A stretch of DNA of 64,000 nt from Pseudomonas yamanorum (GTDB taxonomy: Bacteria; Pseudomonadota; Gammaproteobacteria; Pseudomonadales; Pseudomonadaceae). The stretch covers positions 22,750-86,749 of the forward strand of contig NZ_JACARE010000038.1 in NCBI RefSeq assembly GCF_013386765.1, written 5' to 3'. Both the position numbers and the translations under genes were made by a program. This document shows positions 51,930 through 59,962 of this stretch, piece after piece; position 1 is the stretch's first letter; each line of letters begins with the position of its first letter. The notes under the pieces were generated by a model. The model made no database searches, was not told the origin of the DNA, and saw nothing but the letters and a program-made list of their open reading frames with translations.

Positions 51930-53507
51930 TCACTCCCACTCAATCGTCGCCGGCGGCTTGCTCGACACGTCGTAAGTCACGCGCGAAATACCTTCGATCT
52001 CATTGATGATACGACCGCTGACGGTTTCCAGCAGTTCGTACGGCAGGTGTGCCCAACGGGCGGTCATGAAGTCGATGGTTTCCACCGCACGCAGGGCCAC
52101 AACCCAGGCGTAACGACGGCCATCGCCGACCACGCCAACCGACTTGACTGGCTGGAACACCACGAACGCCTGGCTGACCTTGTGGTACCAGTCGGCCTTA
52201 CGCAGTTCTTCGATGAAGATGTGGTCGGCGCGACGCAGCAGGTCGGCGTATTCCTTCTTCACTTCACCGAGAATCCGCACGCCCAGGCCCGGGCCCGGGA
52301 ATGGGTGGCGGTAGACCATGTCGTACGGCAGGCCGAGTTCCAGGCCCAGGCGACGGACTTCGTCCTTGAACAGTTCGCGCAGCGGTTCTACCAGCTTGAG
52401 GTTCATTTCCTCAGGCAGGCCACCCACGTTGTGGTGGGACTTGATCACGTGGGCCTTGCCGCTCTTGGCGCCAGCCGACTCGATCACGTCCGGGTAGATG
52501 GTGCCCTGGGCGAGGTACTTGATGTTGTCCAGTTTGTTGGACTGTGCATCGAATACGTCGATGAAGGTGCGGCCGATGATCTTGCGCTTCTTCTCCGGGT
52601 CGGACTCGCCGGCCAGGTTGTTCAGGAACTGGTCTTCAGCGTTGGCGCGGATCACCTTGACGCCCATGTTCTCGGCGAACATGGCCATCACTTGCTCGCC
52701 TTCGTGCAGGCGCAGCAGGCCGTTGTCGACGAAGACGCAGGTCAGTTGGTCGCCGATGGCCTTGTGCAGCAAGGCCGCGACCACGGAGGAGTCAACACCA
52801 CCGGACAGGCCCAGCAGGACGTTGTCGGTGCCGACCTGGGCACGGATGTTGGCGATGGCGTCTTCAGCGATTTTCGACGGGGTCCACAGCGCTTCGCACT
52901 GGCAGATGTCGAGGATGAAGCGCGACAGGATGCGACCGCCTTGCTTGGTGTGGGTCACTTCCGGGTGGAACTGCACGCCGTAGTAGCCGCGCTCGTCGTT
53001 GAACATGCCGGCGATCGGGCAGCTCGGGGTGCTGGCCAGGATGTGGAAGTCTTCCGGCATCCTGGTGACCTTGTCACCGTGGCTCATCCACACGTCGAGG
53101 CCGAACAGGCCGTCGGCGTCGATGTGGTCTTCGATACCGTCCAGCAGGCGGCTCTTGCCGACCACGTCGACACGAGCGTAACCGAATTCACGCAGCTCGG
53201 AACCTTCAACCTTGCCGCCCAGTTGCTCGGCCATGGTCTGCATGCCGTAGCAGATACCGAAGACCGGCACGCCCAGGTCAAACACTGCCTGCGGGCAACG
53301 CGGGCTGTTGGCTTCGTGCACGGACTCGGGGCCGCCGGCGAGAATGACGCCTTTTGGAGCGAATTCGCGAATCGCTTCGTCGTCCATGTCGAACGGATGC
53401 AGTTCGCAGTACACGCCGATTTCACGCACGCGGCGGGCGATCAGCTGGGTGTACTGGGAACCGAAATCGAGGATCAGGATGCGGTGGGCGTGAATGTCGA
53501 GGGCCAT
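51930..53507 (-). CDS. guaA: GMP synthase (glutamine-hydrolysing)
   Basis: GuaA aminates XMP to GMP with ATP and glutamine. The 525-residue protein has a class I amidotransferase domain with Cys86 in GICYGMQTMAEQ and His/Glu in VQFHPEVTHT, the ATP-pyrophosphatase loop GLSGGVDSSVVAALL and the dimerisation end. The ATG at 53507 gives the standard length. It is 81 bases downstream of guaB, with a hairpin in between. Confidence 0.98.
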   Translation of the reverse strand: MALDIHAHRILILDFGSQYTQLIARRVREIGVYCELHPFDMDDEAIREFAPKGVILAGGPESVHEANSPRCPQAVFDLGVPVFGICYGMQTMAEQLGGKVEGSELREFGYARVDVVGKSRLLDGIEDHIDADGLFGLDVWMSHGDKVTRMPEDFHILASTPSCPIAGMFNDERGYYGVQFHPEVTHTKQGGRILSRFILDICQCEALWTPSKIAEDAIANIRAQVGTDNVLLGLSGGVDSSVVAALLHKAIGDQLTCVFVDNGLLRLHEGEQVMAMFAENMGVKVIRANAEDQFLNNLAGESDPEKKRKIIGRTFIDVFDAQSNKLDNIKYLAQGTIYPDVIESAGAKSGKAHVIKSHHNVGGLPEEMNLKLVEPLRELFKDEVRRLGLELGLPYDMVYRHPFPGPGLGVRILGEVKKEYADLLRRADHIFIEELRKADWYHKVSQAFVVFQPVKSVGVVGDGRRYAWVVALRAVETIDFMTARWAHLPYELLETVSGRIINEIEGISRVTYDVSSKPPATIEWE

Positions 53508-53542
53508 GGAGTCAGTCTCGTCTATGTAATTCAGAAACAACT

Positions 53543-53563
53543 CGGGGCTGAAGAACAGCCCCG
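53543..53563. other. Hairpin in the guaB-guaA spacer
   Basis: CGGGGCTG and CAGCCCCG form an eight-base-pair stem with a five-base loop. On the minus strand it is followed by AGTTGTTTCTG, a weak terminator that could lower guaA relative to guaB. Confidence 0.5.
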
Positions 53564-53588
53564 GTTACTTAACGTTTTGCTGGAAGCA

Positions 53589-55058
53589 TCAACCTACGCG
53601 GTAGTTTGGCGCTTCCTTGGTGATCTGTACGTCGTGGACGTGGGACTCGGCCATGCCGGCACCGGTGATCCGCACGAACTCAGGCTTGGTGCGCATTTCT
53701 TCGATGTCGGCGCTGCCGGTGTAGCCCATCGAGGAACGCAGGCCGCCCATCAGTTGATGGATGATGGCGCTCAGGGTGCCCTTGTACGGAACACGCCCTT
53801 CAATGCCTTCCGGTACCAGCTTCTCGGCGCCCGCTGAGGAGTCCTGGAAGTAACGGTCGGAAGAACCTTGAGCCTGGGACATGGCGCCCAGGGAACCCAT
53901 GCCGCGGTAAGCCTTGTACGAACGACCCTGGAACAGTTCGATCTCGCCCGGCGCTTCTTCGGTACCGGCGAACATCGAGCCCATCATCACGCAGGAAGCA
54001 CCGGCAACGATGGCCTTGGACAGGTCACCGGAGAAACGGATGCCGCCGTCGGCGATCAACGGTACGCCGGTGCCTTCAAGGGCAGCGGCGACGTTGGCGA
54101 TGGCGCTGATTTGCGGCACGCCTACACCGGCAACGATACGGGTGGTGCAGATCGAGCCAGGGCCGATACCGACCTTGACCGCGTCTGCGCCCGCAGCAAC
54201 CAGTGCCTTGGCGGCAGCGCCGGTGGCAATGTTGCCGCCGATCACTTGTACTTCAGGGAAATTCTCTTTGACCCAACGCACGCGGTCGATCACACCTTTG
54301 GAGTGACCGTGGGCGGTGTCGACCACCACCACGTCAACGCCGGCAGCCACCAGGGCCGAGACGCGCTCGCCGGTGTCCTTGCCGGTGCCGACCGCAGCGC
54401 CAACGCGCAGGCGACCTTGGTCGTCCTTGCTGGCCAGCGGGTAAGCCTTGGCTTTTTCGATGTCGTTGACGGTCATCATGCCCTTGAGGGCAAATTTGTC
54501 GTCGACGATCAGTACGCGTTCGATGCGGTGCTTGTGCAACAGCTCACGAACGTCGTTCTTGTCAGCGCCTTCCTTGACAGTAACGAGGCGCTCTTTAGGC
54601 GTCATCACTTCGCGGACGGTGACTTCAAGACGGTTCTCGAAACGCACGTCACGGGAAGTGACGATGCCGACCAGGTCGCCATCGTGCAGTACCGGAACGC
54701 CGGAGATGTTGTGCAGGCGGGTCAGGTCGAACAGGTCACGAACGGTGGCATCGGCCTCGATGGTGATCGGGTCCTTGACCACACCGGCTTCGTAACGCTT
54801 GACCTTGCGCACTTCGGCAGCTTGCTGCTCGATGGTCATGTTCTTGTGGATGATGCCGATGCCGCCTTCCTGAGCCATGGCGATTGCCAAACGGGCTTCA
54901 GTGACGGTATCCATGGCAGCGGAAACCAGAGGAATATTCAGCTCGATGCCACGGGTTAGGCGGGTCTTGAGACTGACTTCGTTAGGAAGCACCTCGGAAT
55001 AACCGGGCACTAGGAGAATGTCGTCGAATGTCAGAGCTTCTTGGCTGATACGCAGCAT
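53589..55058 (-). CDS. guaB: Inosine-5'-monophosphate dehydrogenase
   Basis: GuaB oxidises IMP to XMP, the first step to GMP. The 489-residue protein has its barrel interrupted by two CBS domains (about residues 92-205) and the catalytic Cys304 in GIGPGSICTTRIVAG. The ATG at 55058 gives the standard length; the frame continues upstream through the promoter, so longer starts are rejected. guaA follows as a probable operon. Confidence 0.98.
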   Translation of the reverse strand: MLRISQEALTFDDILLVPGYSEVLPNEVSLKTRLTRGIELNIPLVSAAMDTVTEARLAIAMAQEGGIGIIHKNMTIEQQAAEVRKVKRYEAGVVKDPITIEADATVRDLFDLTRLHNISGVPVLHDGDLVGIVTSRDVRFENRLEVTVREVMTPKERLVTVKEGADKNDVRELLHKHRIERVLIVDDKFALKGMMTVNDIEKAKAYPLASKDDQGRLRVGAAVGTGKDTGERVSALVAAGVDVVVVDTAHGHSKGVIDRVRWVKENFPEVQVIGGNIATGAAAKALVAAGADAVKVGIGPGSICTTRIVAGVGVPQISAIANVAAALEGTGVPLIADGGIRFSGDLSKAIVAGASCVMMGSMFAGTEEAPGEIELFQGRSYKAYRGMGSLGAMSQAQGSSDRYFQDSSAGAEKLVPEGIEGRVPYKGTLSAIIHQLMGGLRSSMGYTGSADIEEMRTKPEFVRITGAGMAESHVHDVQITKEAPNYRVG

Positions 55059-55094
55059 CGCGGGGGCTCCCGAGCGGGAAAATGGAAGCGCGCC

Positions 55095-55123
55095 ATTATA
55101 GTCAGACACCCCCTCGGGTTCAA
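55095..55123 (-). promoter_or_regulatory. Strong sigma-70 promoter of guaBA
   Basis: On the minus strand TTGAAC (55118-55123) and TATAAT (55095-55100) are separated by 17 bases. Transcription should start near 55088, giving a leader of about 30 bases. Confidence 0.85.
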
Positions 55124-55162
55124 TGTAAAACTCTGACAAACTTGGTAATACTGATAGATGGA

Positions 55163-55711
55163 TTAAAGTTCGACTTTGACCCAACTCATCTTCTGGTCCA
55201 GCCAGTCGGCAAATTCGTCGATAAAACTCTGCTTGAACCCCGCCTCCGCCCAGTTATTGAAGATGAATCCCAGGTTGGAGAAGCCGCATTCCTGCAGGAA
55301 CAGGAAGCCGTTGATGTCGTCTTCATGCCCACACAGCGGGCAGGTGAAGTTGTCGGTGTGGCCGGGCATCCAGTCTTCCAGGCTTTCGAACAGGGCTTCG
55401 CCGACTTCCTTGAGGCACTCGGGGCAACCGGCTTCTTCCAGGAAGCCTTTGGCCGGGGTGTAGATGCAGCGCTTGTAGATGATCTCCAGGCCGTTGATCG
55501 GCTCGTTGAACGGCAGCGCGTCGGGGTGCAGCACCACGGCGCGGGCACCGTCGGCCAGGGCGTAGCCCATGCGATTGCCGGTGCGCCCGCAGGTGGTGAG
55601 TTCTTCCTTGACGATGTTCTTGCGCACCAGCCAGCGCACGATCGCCCGGGCGCGGGGTTCGTGGACGGGCAAGGTGGAGATCTTGGGGACAAGGATGCTT
55701 TGGGAATTCAT
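55163..55711 (-). CDS. Zinc-ribbon protein of unknown function
   Basis: The 182-residue protein has two cysteine pairs, CPEC (96, 99) and CPLC (124, 127), likely to bind one zinc. The rest is acidic and globular, with FLQECGFSNLGFIFNNWAEA near the C terminus. Relatives in Pseudomonas are sometimes named 'sugar ABC transporter ATPase', but no Walker A motif is present, so that name is wrong here. The ATG at 55711 is chosen over a frame extending into the REPIN upstream. It stands alone upstream of the guaB promoter. Confidence 0.75.
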   Translation of the reverse strand: MNSQSILVPKISTLPVHEPRARAIVRWLVRKNIVKEELTTCGRTGNRMGYALADGARAVVLHPDALPFNEPINGLEIIYKRCIYTPAKGFLEEAGCPECLKEVGEALFESLEDWMPGHTDNFTCPLCGHEDDINGFLFLQECGFSNLGFIFNNWAEAGFKQSFIDEFADWLDQKMSWVKVEL

Positions 55712-55745
55712 GGTGCCTGGGTGTCCTGCGGTGTGGCTTCTGGCC

Positions 55746-55815
55746 TCATCGCGGGCAAGCCCGGCTCCCACATTGGAATGCGATCAACTGTGGGAGCCGG
55801 GCTTGCCCGCGATGG
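55746..55815. repeat. REPIN-like inverted repeat (GGGAGCCGGGCTTGCCCGC family)
   Basis: TCATCGCGGGCAAGCCCGGC and its near-complement enclose 16 bases. It lies between the zinc-ribbon gene and the TSUP gene. Confidence 0.85.
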
Positions 55816-55855
55816 GGCCCTAGAGCACGGCAGCTTAATCCCTGACACCCACAGG

Positions 55856-56623
55856 TCAAGTACTCAAGTAACGGGCAATCAAGGCAATGCCGCTGGCCAG
55901 CACCAGCCAGGTCACCAGCCGCACGAACGCCTCGCGGGACATGCGCAGGGTCAGCCGCCGCCCCGCCCACAGCCCGAGCGCCATGGCCGGCAACAGGCAC
56001 ACCGCCAACATCAACAAGGGTAGCTCGGCGTACACGCCGGCGATCAGGAACAGGCTCAGGCGCACCACCGTGCTGCAGCTGATCAACGCACTCTGGGTCG
56101 CCCGCGCACCGTCCTTGGGCAAGCGGCTGTTGAGGTAGATCGCATATAAAAAGCCACCACTGCCGAACAACGCCCCGAACAATCCGCCGACCACACCCAT
56201 GGGAATCGCCCAGCCGGCCGCCATCTGCGTCGGCTTGACCTTCACCGCCAGGCTGTAGATCGCGTAGGCGCTGATGAAAAGCCCCATCAGCAGCAGCAAT
56301 AAATCCGAATGCAGGTTGAGCAGGAAGATTACCCCCAGGGTGCAGCCAATCGCCATGCACGGCAGCAACCTGAGCAATTCCGGCTTCACCACATCCCGCC
56401 GCGATTGCAGGAGGTTGCCGAAAGCCGCGACAAAATCCAGCAACACCAGCAACGGGATGATCTTCGACAGCGGCATGAACAGAATCAGGATCGGCCCCGC
56501 TACCAGCGCGGTGCCAAAACCGGCGATGCCGAACACGATATAGGCCAGGGCAATCGCCACGCCGATCACCAGCCAGTCCACACCACCCAATGACCAGTGA
56601 CTCAACAGTTCGACCGGGCTCAT
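55856..56623 (-). CDS. TSUP (TauE/SafE) family permease
   Basis: The 255-residue protein has about eight transmembrane helices with the TSUP pattern: GIAGFGTALVAGPILILFMP near residue 36 and its repeat GGLFGALFGSGGFLYAIYL near residue 150. Relatives export sulphite, sulphoacetate or other anions; the substrate is not known. AAGGAAG stands six bases before the ATG. It is divergent from the LysR gene, which may control it. Confidence 0.86.
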   Translation of the reverse strand: MSPVELLSHWSLGGVDWLVIGVAIALAYIVFGIAGFGTALVAGPILILFMPLSKIIPLLVLLDFVAAFGNLLQSRRDVVKPELLRLLPCMAIGCTLGVIFLLNLHSDLLLLLMGLFISAYAIYSLAVKVKPTQMAAGWAIPMGVVGGLFGALFGSGGFLYAIYLNSRLPKDGARATQSALISCSTVVRLSLFLIAGVYAELPLLMLAVCLLPAMALGLWAGRRLTLRMSREAFVRLVTWLVLASGIALIARYLST

Positions 56624-56722
56624 GAAGTCTTCCTTATTCAAGATGACCATCACTTTAGCCATCGGCGAGGGTTGCGACTAATATCTTCAAAGCCCATCAC
56701 TCATCTCGAAAAGGCATGACTT

Positions 56723-57613
56723 GTGATTTCCACCCGGCAATTGCGTTACTTCGTCGAAATCGCCGAGAGCGGCAGCTTCAGCGCGGCAGCCGAGCGGCTG
56801 TTTGTGGCGCAATCGGCGCTGAGCCGGCAGATCAAGGAGCTGGAAAACCTGCTGCAAACGCCGCTGTTTGAGCGCACAGCGCGCCAACCGAGGCTGACGG
56901 CTGCGGGCGAAGCGTTTTATCCGCGGGCACGTAACCTGCTGGGCGAGCTGCTGAAGGCCAGTGAGATGGCGACACAGGTGGGCAACGGCCAGCTCGGGAC
57001 ACTGCGGCTGAGTCATTCGAGCACAGTGCCGATGAGTGGCCGCTTGCTGCGCGGCATCGGCGCCTGGCTGGAGCAATGCCCGGGCGTTTCAATGGACATC
57101 GCCAAACTGTCCTCCGAAGCGCAGTTGGAAGAAATCGCCGATGGGCGGCTGGAGGTCGGGCTGTTGCGCTTGCCGGTGTTGCGCCAGCGCGAAGGCGTGC
57201 GCATCGTGCCTTTATACAGCGAGCGGTTGCTATTGGCGGTGCCGCCGAACCATCGGTTGGCTGGGCACACATCCGGTATAGATTTGGCGCAGTTAAAAAA
57301 CGAAGCGTTTATCTCTATCCCTCATCCCCAACGCGGAGGGCTGAGTTACCTGTCAGCCGAGTTGTGCATGCGTGCCGGATTTTTCCCCAAGGCAGCCCGG
57401 GTGATGTCGCGCAAGACCACGCAGTTGCAGCTGATCCAGGCCGGATTCGGGATTGCCCTGCTGCCGGAATCGATGCAGGACATCGCGCCGGCCAACATTC
57501 ACTTTTTGCCCCTGGCCGATCCCGATTGCCAAAGCACCGTCGCCCTCGCCTGCCAGCAAACGCCGAGCGCGCTGGTGGAGCAGTTCTGTCAAACCCTGCA
57601 CGAATGCCTATAA
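56723..57613 (+). CDS. LysR-family transcriptional regulator
   Basis: The 296-residue protein has an N-terminal helix-turn-helix (QLRYFVEIAESGSFSAAAER, then LSRQIKELENLLQTPLFERT) and a type 2 periplasmic-binding-like effector domain. The start is GTG at 56723, after AAGG at nine bases; no in-frame ATG is nearby. It is divergent from the TSUP permease across 99 bases, the usual arrangement of a LysR protein with its target. The effector is unknown. Confidence 0.88.
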   Translation: MISTRQLRYFVEIAESGSFSAAAERLFVAQSALSRQIKELENLLQTPLFERTARQPRLTAAGEAFYPRARNLLGELLKASEMATQVGNGQLGTLRLSHSSTVPMSGRLLRGIGAWLEQCPGVSMDIAKLSSEAQLEEIADGRLEVGLLRLPVLRQREGVRIVPLYSERLLLAVPPNHRLAGHTSGIDLAQLKNEAFISIPHPQRGGLSYLSAELCMRAGFFPKAARVMSRKTTQLQLIQAGFGIALLPESMQDIAPANIHFLPLADPDCQSTVALACQQTPSALVEQFCQTLHECL

Positions 57614-57623
57614 ACTGCCGCCC

Positions 57624-59003
57624 ATGATTAAAGATCCCTTTGCCCGTCTGGGCCTGGACCGCGAAGTCCTGACTGTCAGCCAGCTCAACGGCCGCGCGCG
57701 GGTGTTGCTGGAAGACGTGTTCACCAATATCTGGGTTGAAGGCGAGATCTCCAACCTCGCCCGCCCGGCCTCCGGCCACGTGTATTTCACCCTCAAGGAC
57801 AGCGGCGCCCAGGTGCGTTGTGCGCTGTTCCGGCAGAACGCCGCACGGGTGCGCCAGGCGTTGAAAGACGGTTTGGCGGTGAAGGTACGGGGTAAGGTCT
57901 CGCTGTTTGAAGGCCGTGGCGACTATCAGCTGATTCTCGACACGGTGGAGCCGGCCGGTGATGGCGCGTTGCGCCTGGCCTTTGATGCGCTGAAGGAAAA
58001 ACTCAGCGCCGAAGGTTTGTTCAGTGCCGAGCGCAAGGTGCCGCTGCCCGCACACCCTCGGCGCATCGGGATTATCAGCTCGCCCACCGGCGCGGTGATT
58101 CGCGACATCATCAGCGTATTCCGCCGCCGGGCGCCCAACGTCGAACTGACGTTGATCCCGACGGCCGTGCAAGGCCGTGAGGCCGTGGCGCAAATTGTCC
58201 GCGCCCTGAAGCTGGCCGATGCCCGCGGCTTTGACGCATTGATCCTGGCTCGTGGCGGCGGCTCGCTGGAAGACCTCTGGTGTTTCAACGAAGAAGCCGT
58301 GGCGCGTGCGGTGGACGCCTGCGTGACGCCCATCGTCAGTGCGGTCGGCCACGAGACCGATGTGTCCATCAGTGACTTTGTCGCCGACGTGCGTGCGCCT
58401 ACCCCTTCCGCCGCTGCCGAGCTGTTAGCGCCGGACTCCAGTCACCTGACTCGCCAGGTAGAGAATCTGCACCGCCGCCTGGTGATGCTGATGCGCAACC
58501 GCCTGATGCACGACCGCCTGCGCCTGGAAGGCATGGCCCGTCGCCTGCGTCATCCGGGCGAGCGCCTGCGCCAGCAAGCCCAACGCCTCGACGACCTGGA
58601 CATGCGCCTGCGCCGGGCCTTTGAGCGCAGCCTGAATACTCGACGCGAACGCCTGATCCGCCTCGAAACCCGTCTCGCCGGCCAACACCCCGGCCGCCAA
58701 CTGGCCCTGCTGCGCCAGCGCCTGGACAGCCTCGCCGAGCGCCTGCCCCGCGCCATGCGCGAAGGCCTCAAGGCCCGTCGCCTGCAACTGCAAAGCCAGG
58801 TGCAGACGCTGCACGTGGTCAGCCCGCTGGCGACCCTCGGCCGTGGCTACAGCATCCTGCTGGACGAACGCGGCCAGGCGATTCGCAATGCCGCGCAAAC
58901 CCACACCGGCCAGCGCCTCACCGCGCGCCTCGGTGAAGGCCAATTGCAGGTGCGGGTGGAAGACAACCACCTGACGCCCGTCACCCTCTCGTTACTGGAT
59001 TGA
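57624..59003 (+). CDS. xseA: Exodeoxyribonuclease VII large subunit
   Basis: XseA with XseB degrades single-stranded DNA to oligonucleotides. The 459-residue protein has the OB-fold (VEGEISNLARPASGHVYFTL), the catalytic domain (RRIGIISSPTGAVIRDI, LARGGGSLEDLWCFNEE, SAVGHETDVSISDFVADVRA) and a long Arg/Leu-rich coiled coil near the C terminus, then GRGYSIL. The ATG at 57624 begins the family sequence MIKDPFARLGLDREVL. The M23 peptidase follows after three bases. Confidence 0.97.
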   Translation: MIKDPFARLGLDREVLTVSQLNGRARVLLEDVFTNIWVEGEISNLARPASGHVYFTLKDSGAQVRCALFRQNAARVRQALKDGLAVKVRGKVSLFEGRGDYQLILDTVEPAGDGALRLAFDALKEKLSAEGLFSAERKVPLPAHPRRIGIISSPTGAVIRDIISVFRRRAPNVELTLIPTAVQGREAVAQIVRALKLADARGFDALILARGGGSLEDLWCFNEEAVARAVDACVTPIVSAVGHETDVSISDFVADVRAPTPSAAAELLAPDSSHLTRQVENLHRRLVMLMRNRLMHDRLRLEGMARRLRHPGERLRQQAQRLDDLDMRLRRAFERSLNTRRERLIRLETRLAGQHPGRQLALLRQRLDSLAERLPRAMREGLKARRLQLQSQVQTLHVVSPLATLGRGYSILLDERGQAIRNAAQTHTGQRLTARLGEGQLQVRVEDNHLTPVTLSLLD

Positions 59004-59006
59004 TTG

Positions 59007-59828
59007 ATGCCACGCTTTTTAAGTTTGTTGATGCTGTTGTGCCTGACTTTCAATGCCCACGCCGACAGCTACATCACCCGGCTGCTGAACAAGCCGGTGC
59101 CCGGCGGCGTCGCGGTGATCGACCTCGGCCCTTCAGCGACGGCGCCCAAGGCCACTTACCTGAACCGGCCAGTGCTGGTGGTGAAGGAGCAGAACAACTG
59201 GCTGGCGATTGTCGGTATTCCGCTGACGGTAAAACCCGGCACCCAGCGCATCACCAGCGGCAGCCAGACCCTGCCCTTTATCGTGGGTTTCAAGAAGTAC
59301 CCCGAGCAGCACATCACCTTGAAGAACAAAAGCCAGGTGAACCCGGACCCGGCGCAGCTCAAACGCATCGAAGGCGAGCTGGCGGTCCAGCTCAAGGCGT
59401 ATCGCAGTTTCAGCCCGAATACACCGAGCAACCTGTTGCTGGACAAGCCGGTGAACGGGCCGCTGTCGAGCAAGTTCGGCGTACGACGTTTCTTCAATGG
59501 CGAGGAGCGTAATCCGCATTCGGGGCTGGACTTTGCCGTGGGCGCAGGAACGCCGATCAAGACGCCGGCGGCGGGCAAGGTGATTCTTACCGGCAACTAC
59601 TTCTTCAACGGTAACACCGTGTTTGTCGACCATGGCCAAGGCTTTATCAGCATGTTCTGCCATATGTCGAAAATAGATGTGAGCGTGGGCCAGCAACTGG
59701 CACGCGGTGCAGTGGTGGGCAAGGTCGGCTCCACCGGCCGGGCGACCGGACCGCATATGCATTGGAACATCAGCCTGAACGACGCACGGGTTGATCCGGC
59801 GATCTTTATCGGGGCGTTTCAGCCTTGA
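59007..59828 (+). CDS. M23 family metallopeptidase, exported
   Basis: The 273-residue precursor has a signal peptide (MPRFLSLLMLLCLTFNAHA) and a LytM domain. The zinc site is intact: His171 and Asp175 in HSGLDFA, and His250/His252 in HMHWN. It probably cuts peptidoglycan cross-bridges or is an amidase activator; the complete site favours an active enzyme. It starts at ATG 59007, three bases after the xseA stop, so it is co-transcribed. A terminator follows. Confidence 0.92.
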   Translation: MPRFLSLLMLLCLTFNAHADSYITRLLNKPVPGGVAVIDLGPSATAPKATYLNRPVLVVKEQNNWLAIVGIPLTVKPGTQRITSGSQTLPFIVGFKKYPEQHITLKNKSQVNPDPAQLKRIEGELAVQLKAYRSFSPNTPSNLLLDKPVNGPLSSKFGVRRFFNGEERNPHSGLDFAVGAGTPIKTPAAGKVILTGNYFFNGNTVFVDHGQGFISMFCHMSKIDVSVGQQLARGAVVGKVGSTGRATGPHMHWNISLNDARVDPAIFIGAFQP

Positions 59829-59832
59829 CGGC

Positions 59833-59867
59833 TGCGCTGCACCCGAATCGGTGCAGCGCACTTTGCT
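59833..59867 (+). terminator. Intrinsic terminator after the xseA-M23 operon
   Basis: TGCGCTGCACC and GGTGCAGCGCA form an 11-base-pair stem with a six-base loop, followed by CTTTGCTT. Confidence 0.8.
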
Positions 59868-59962
59868 TACAGTTTCAGCAGGAACCGACTCACCGTGAAC
59901 CCTCACCCATCTGACTTACAAGGAGCGTAACGACGACATTCAAATACTGTGAGGTTTCGTTT

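Noticed and set aside
55163..55711. Sugar ABC transporter ATPase, a name often given to this family
   Set aside because: No Walker A, signature or Walker B motif; the visible features are two zinc-binding cysteine pairs.
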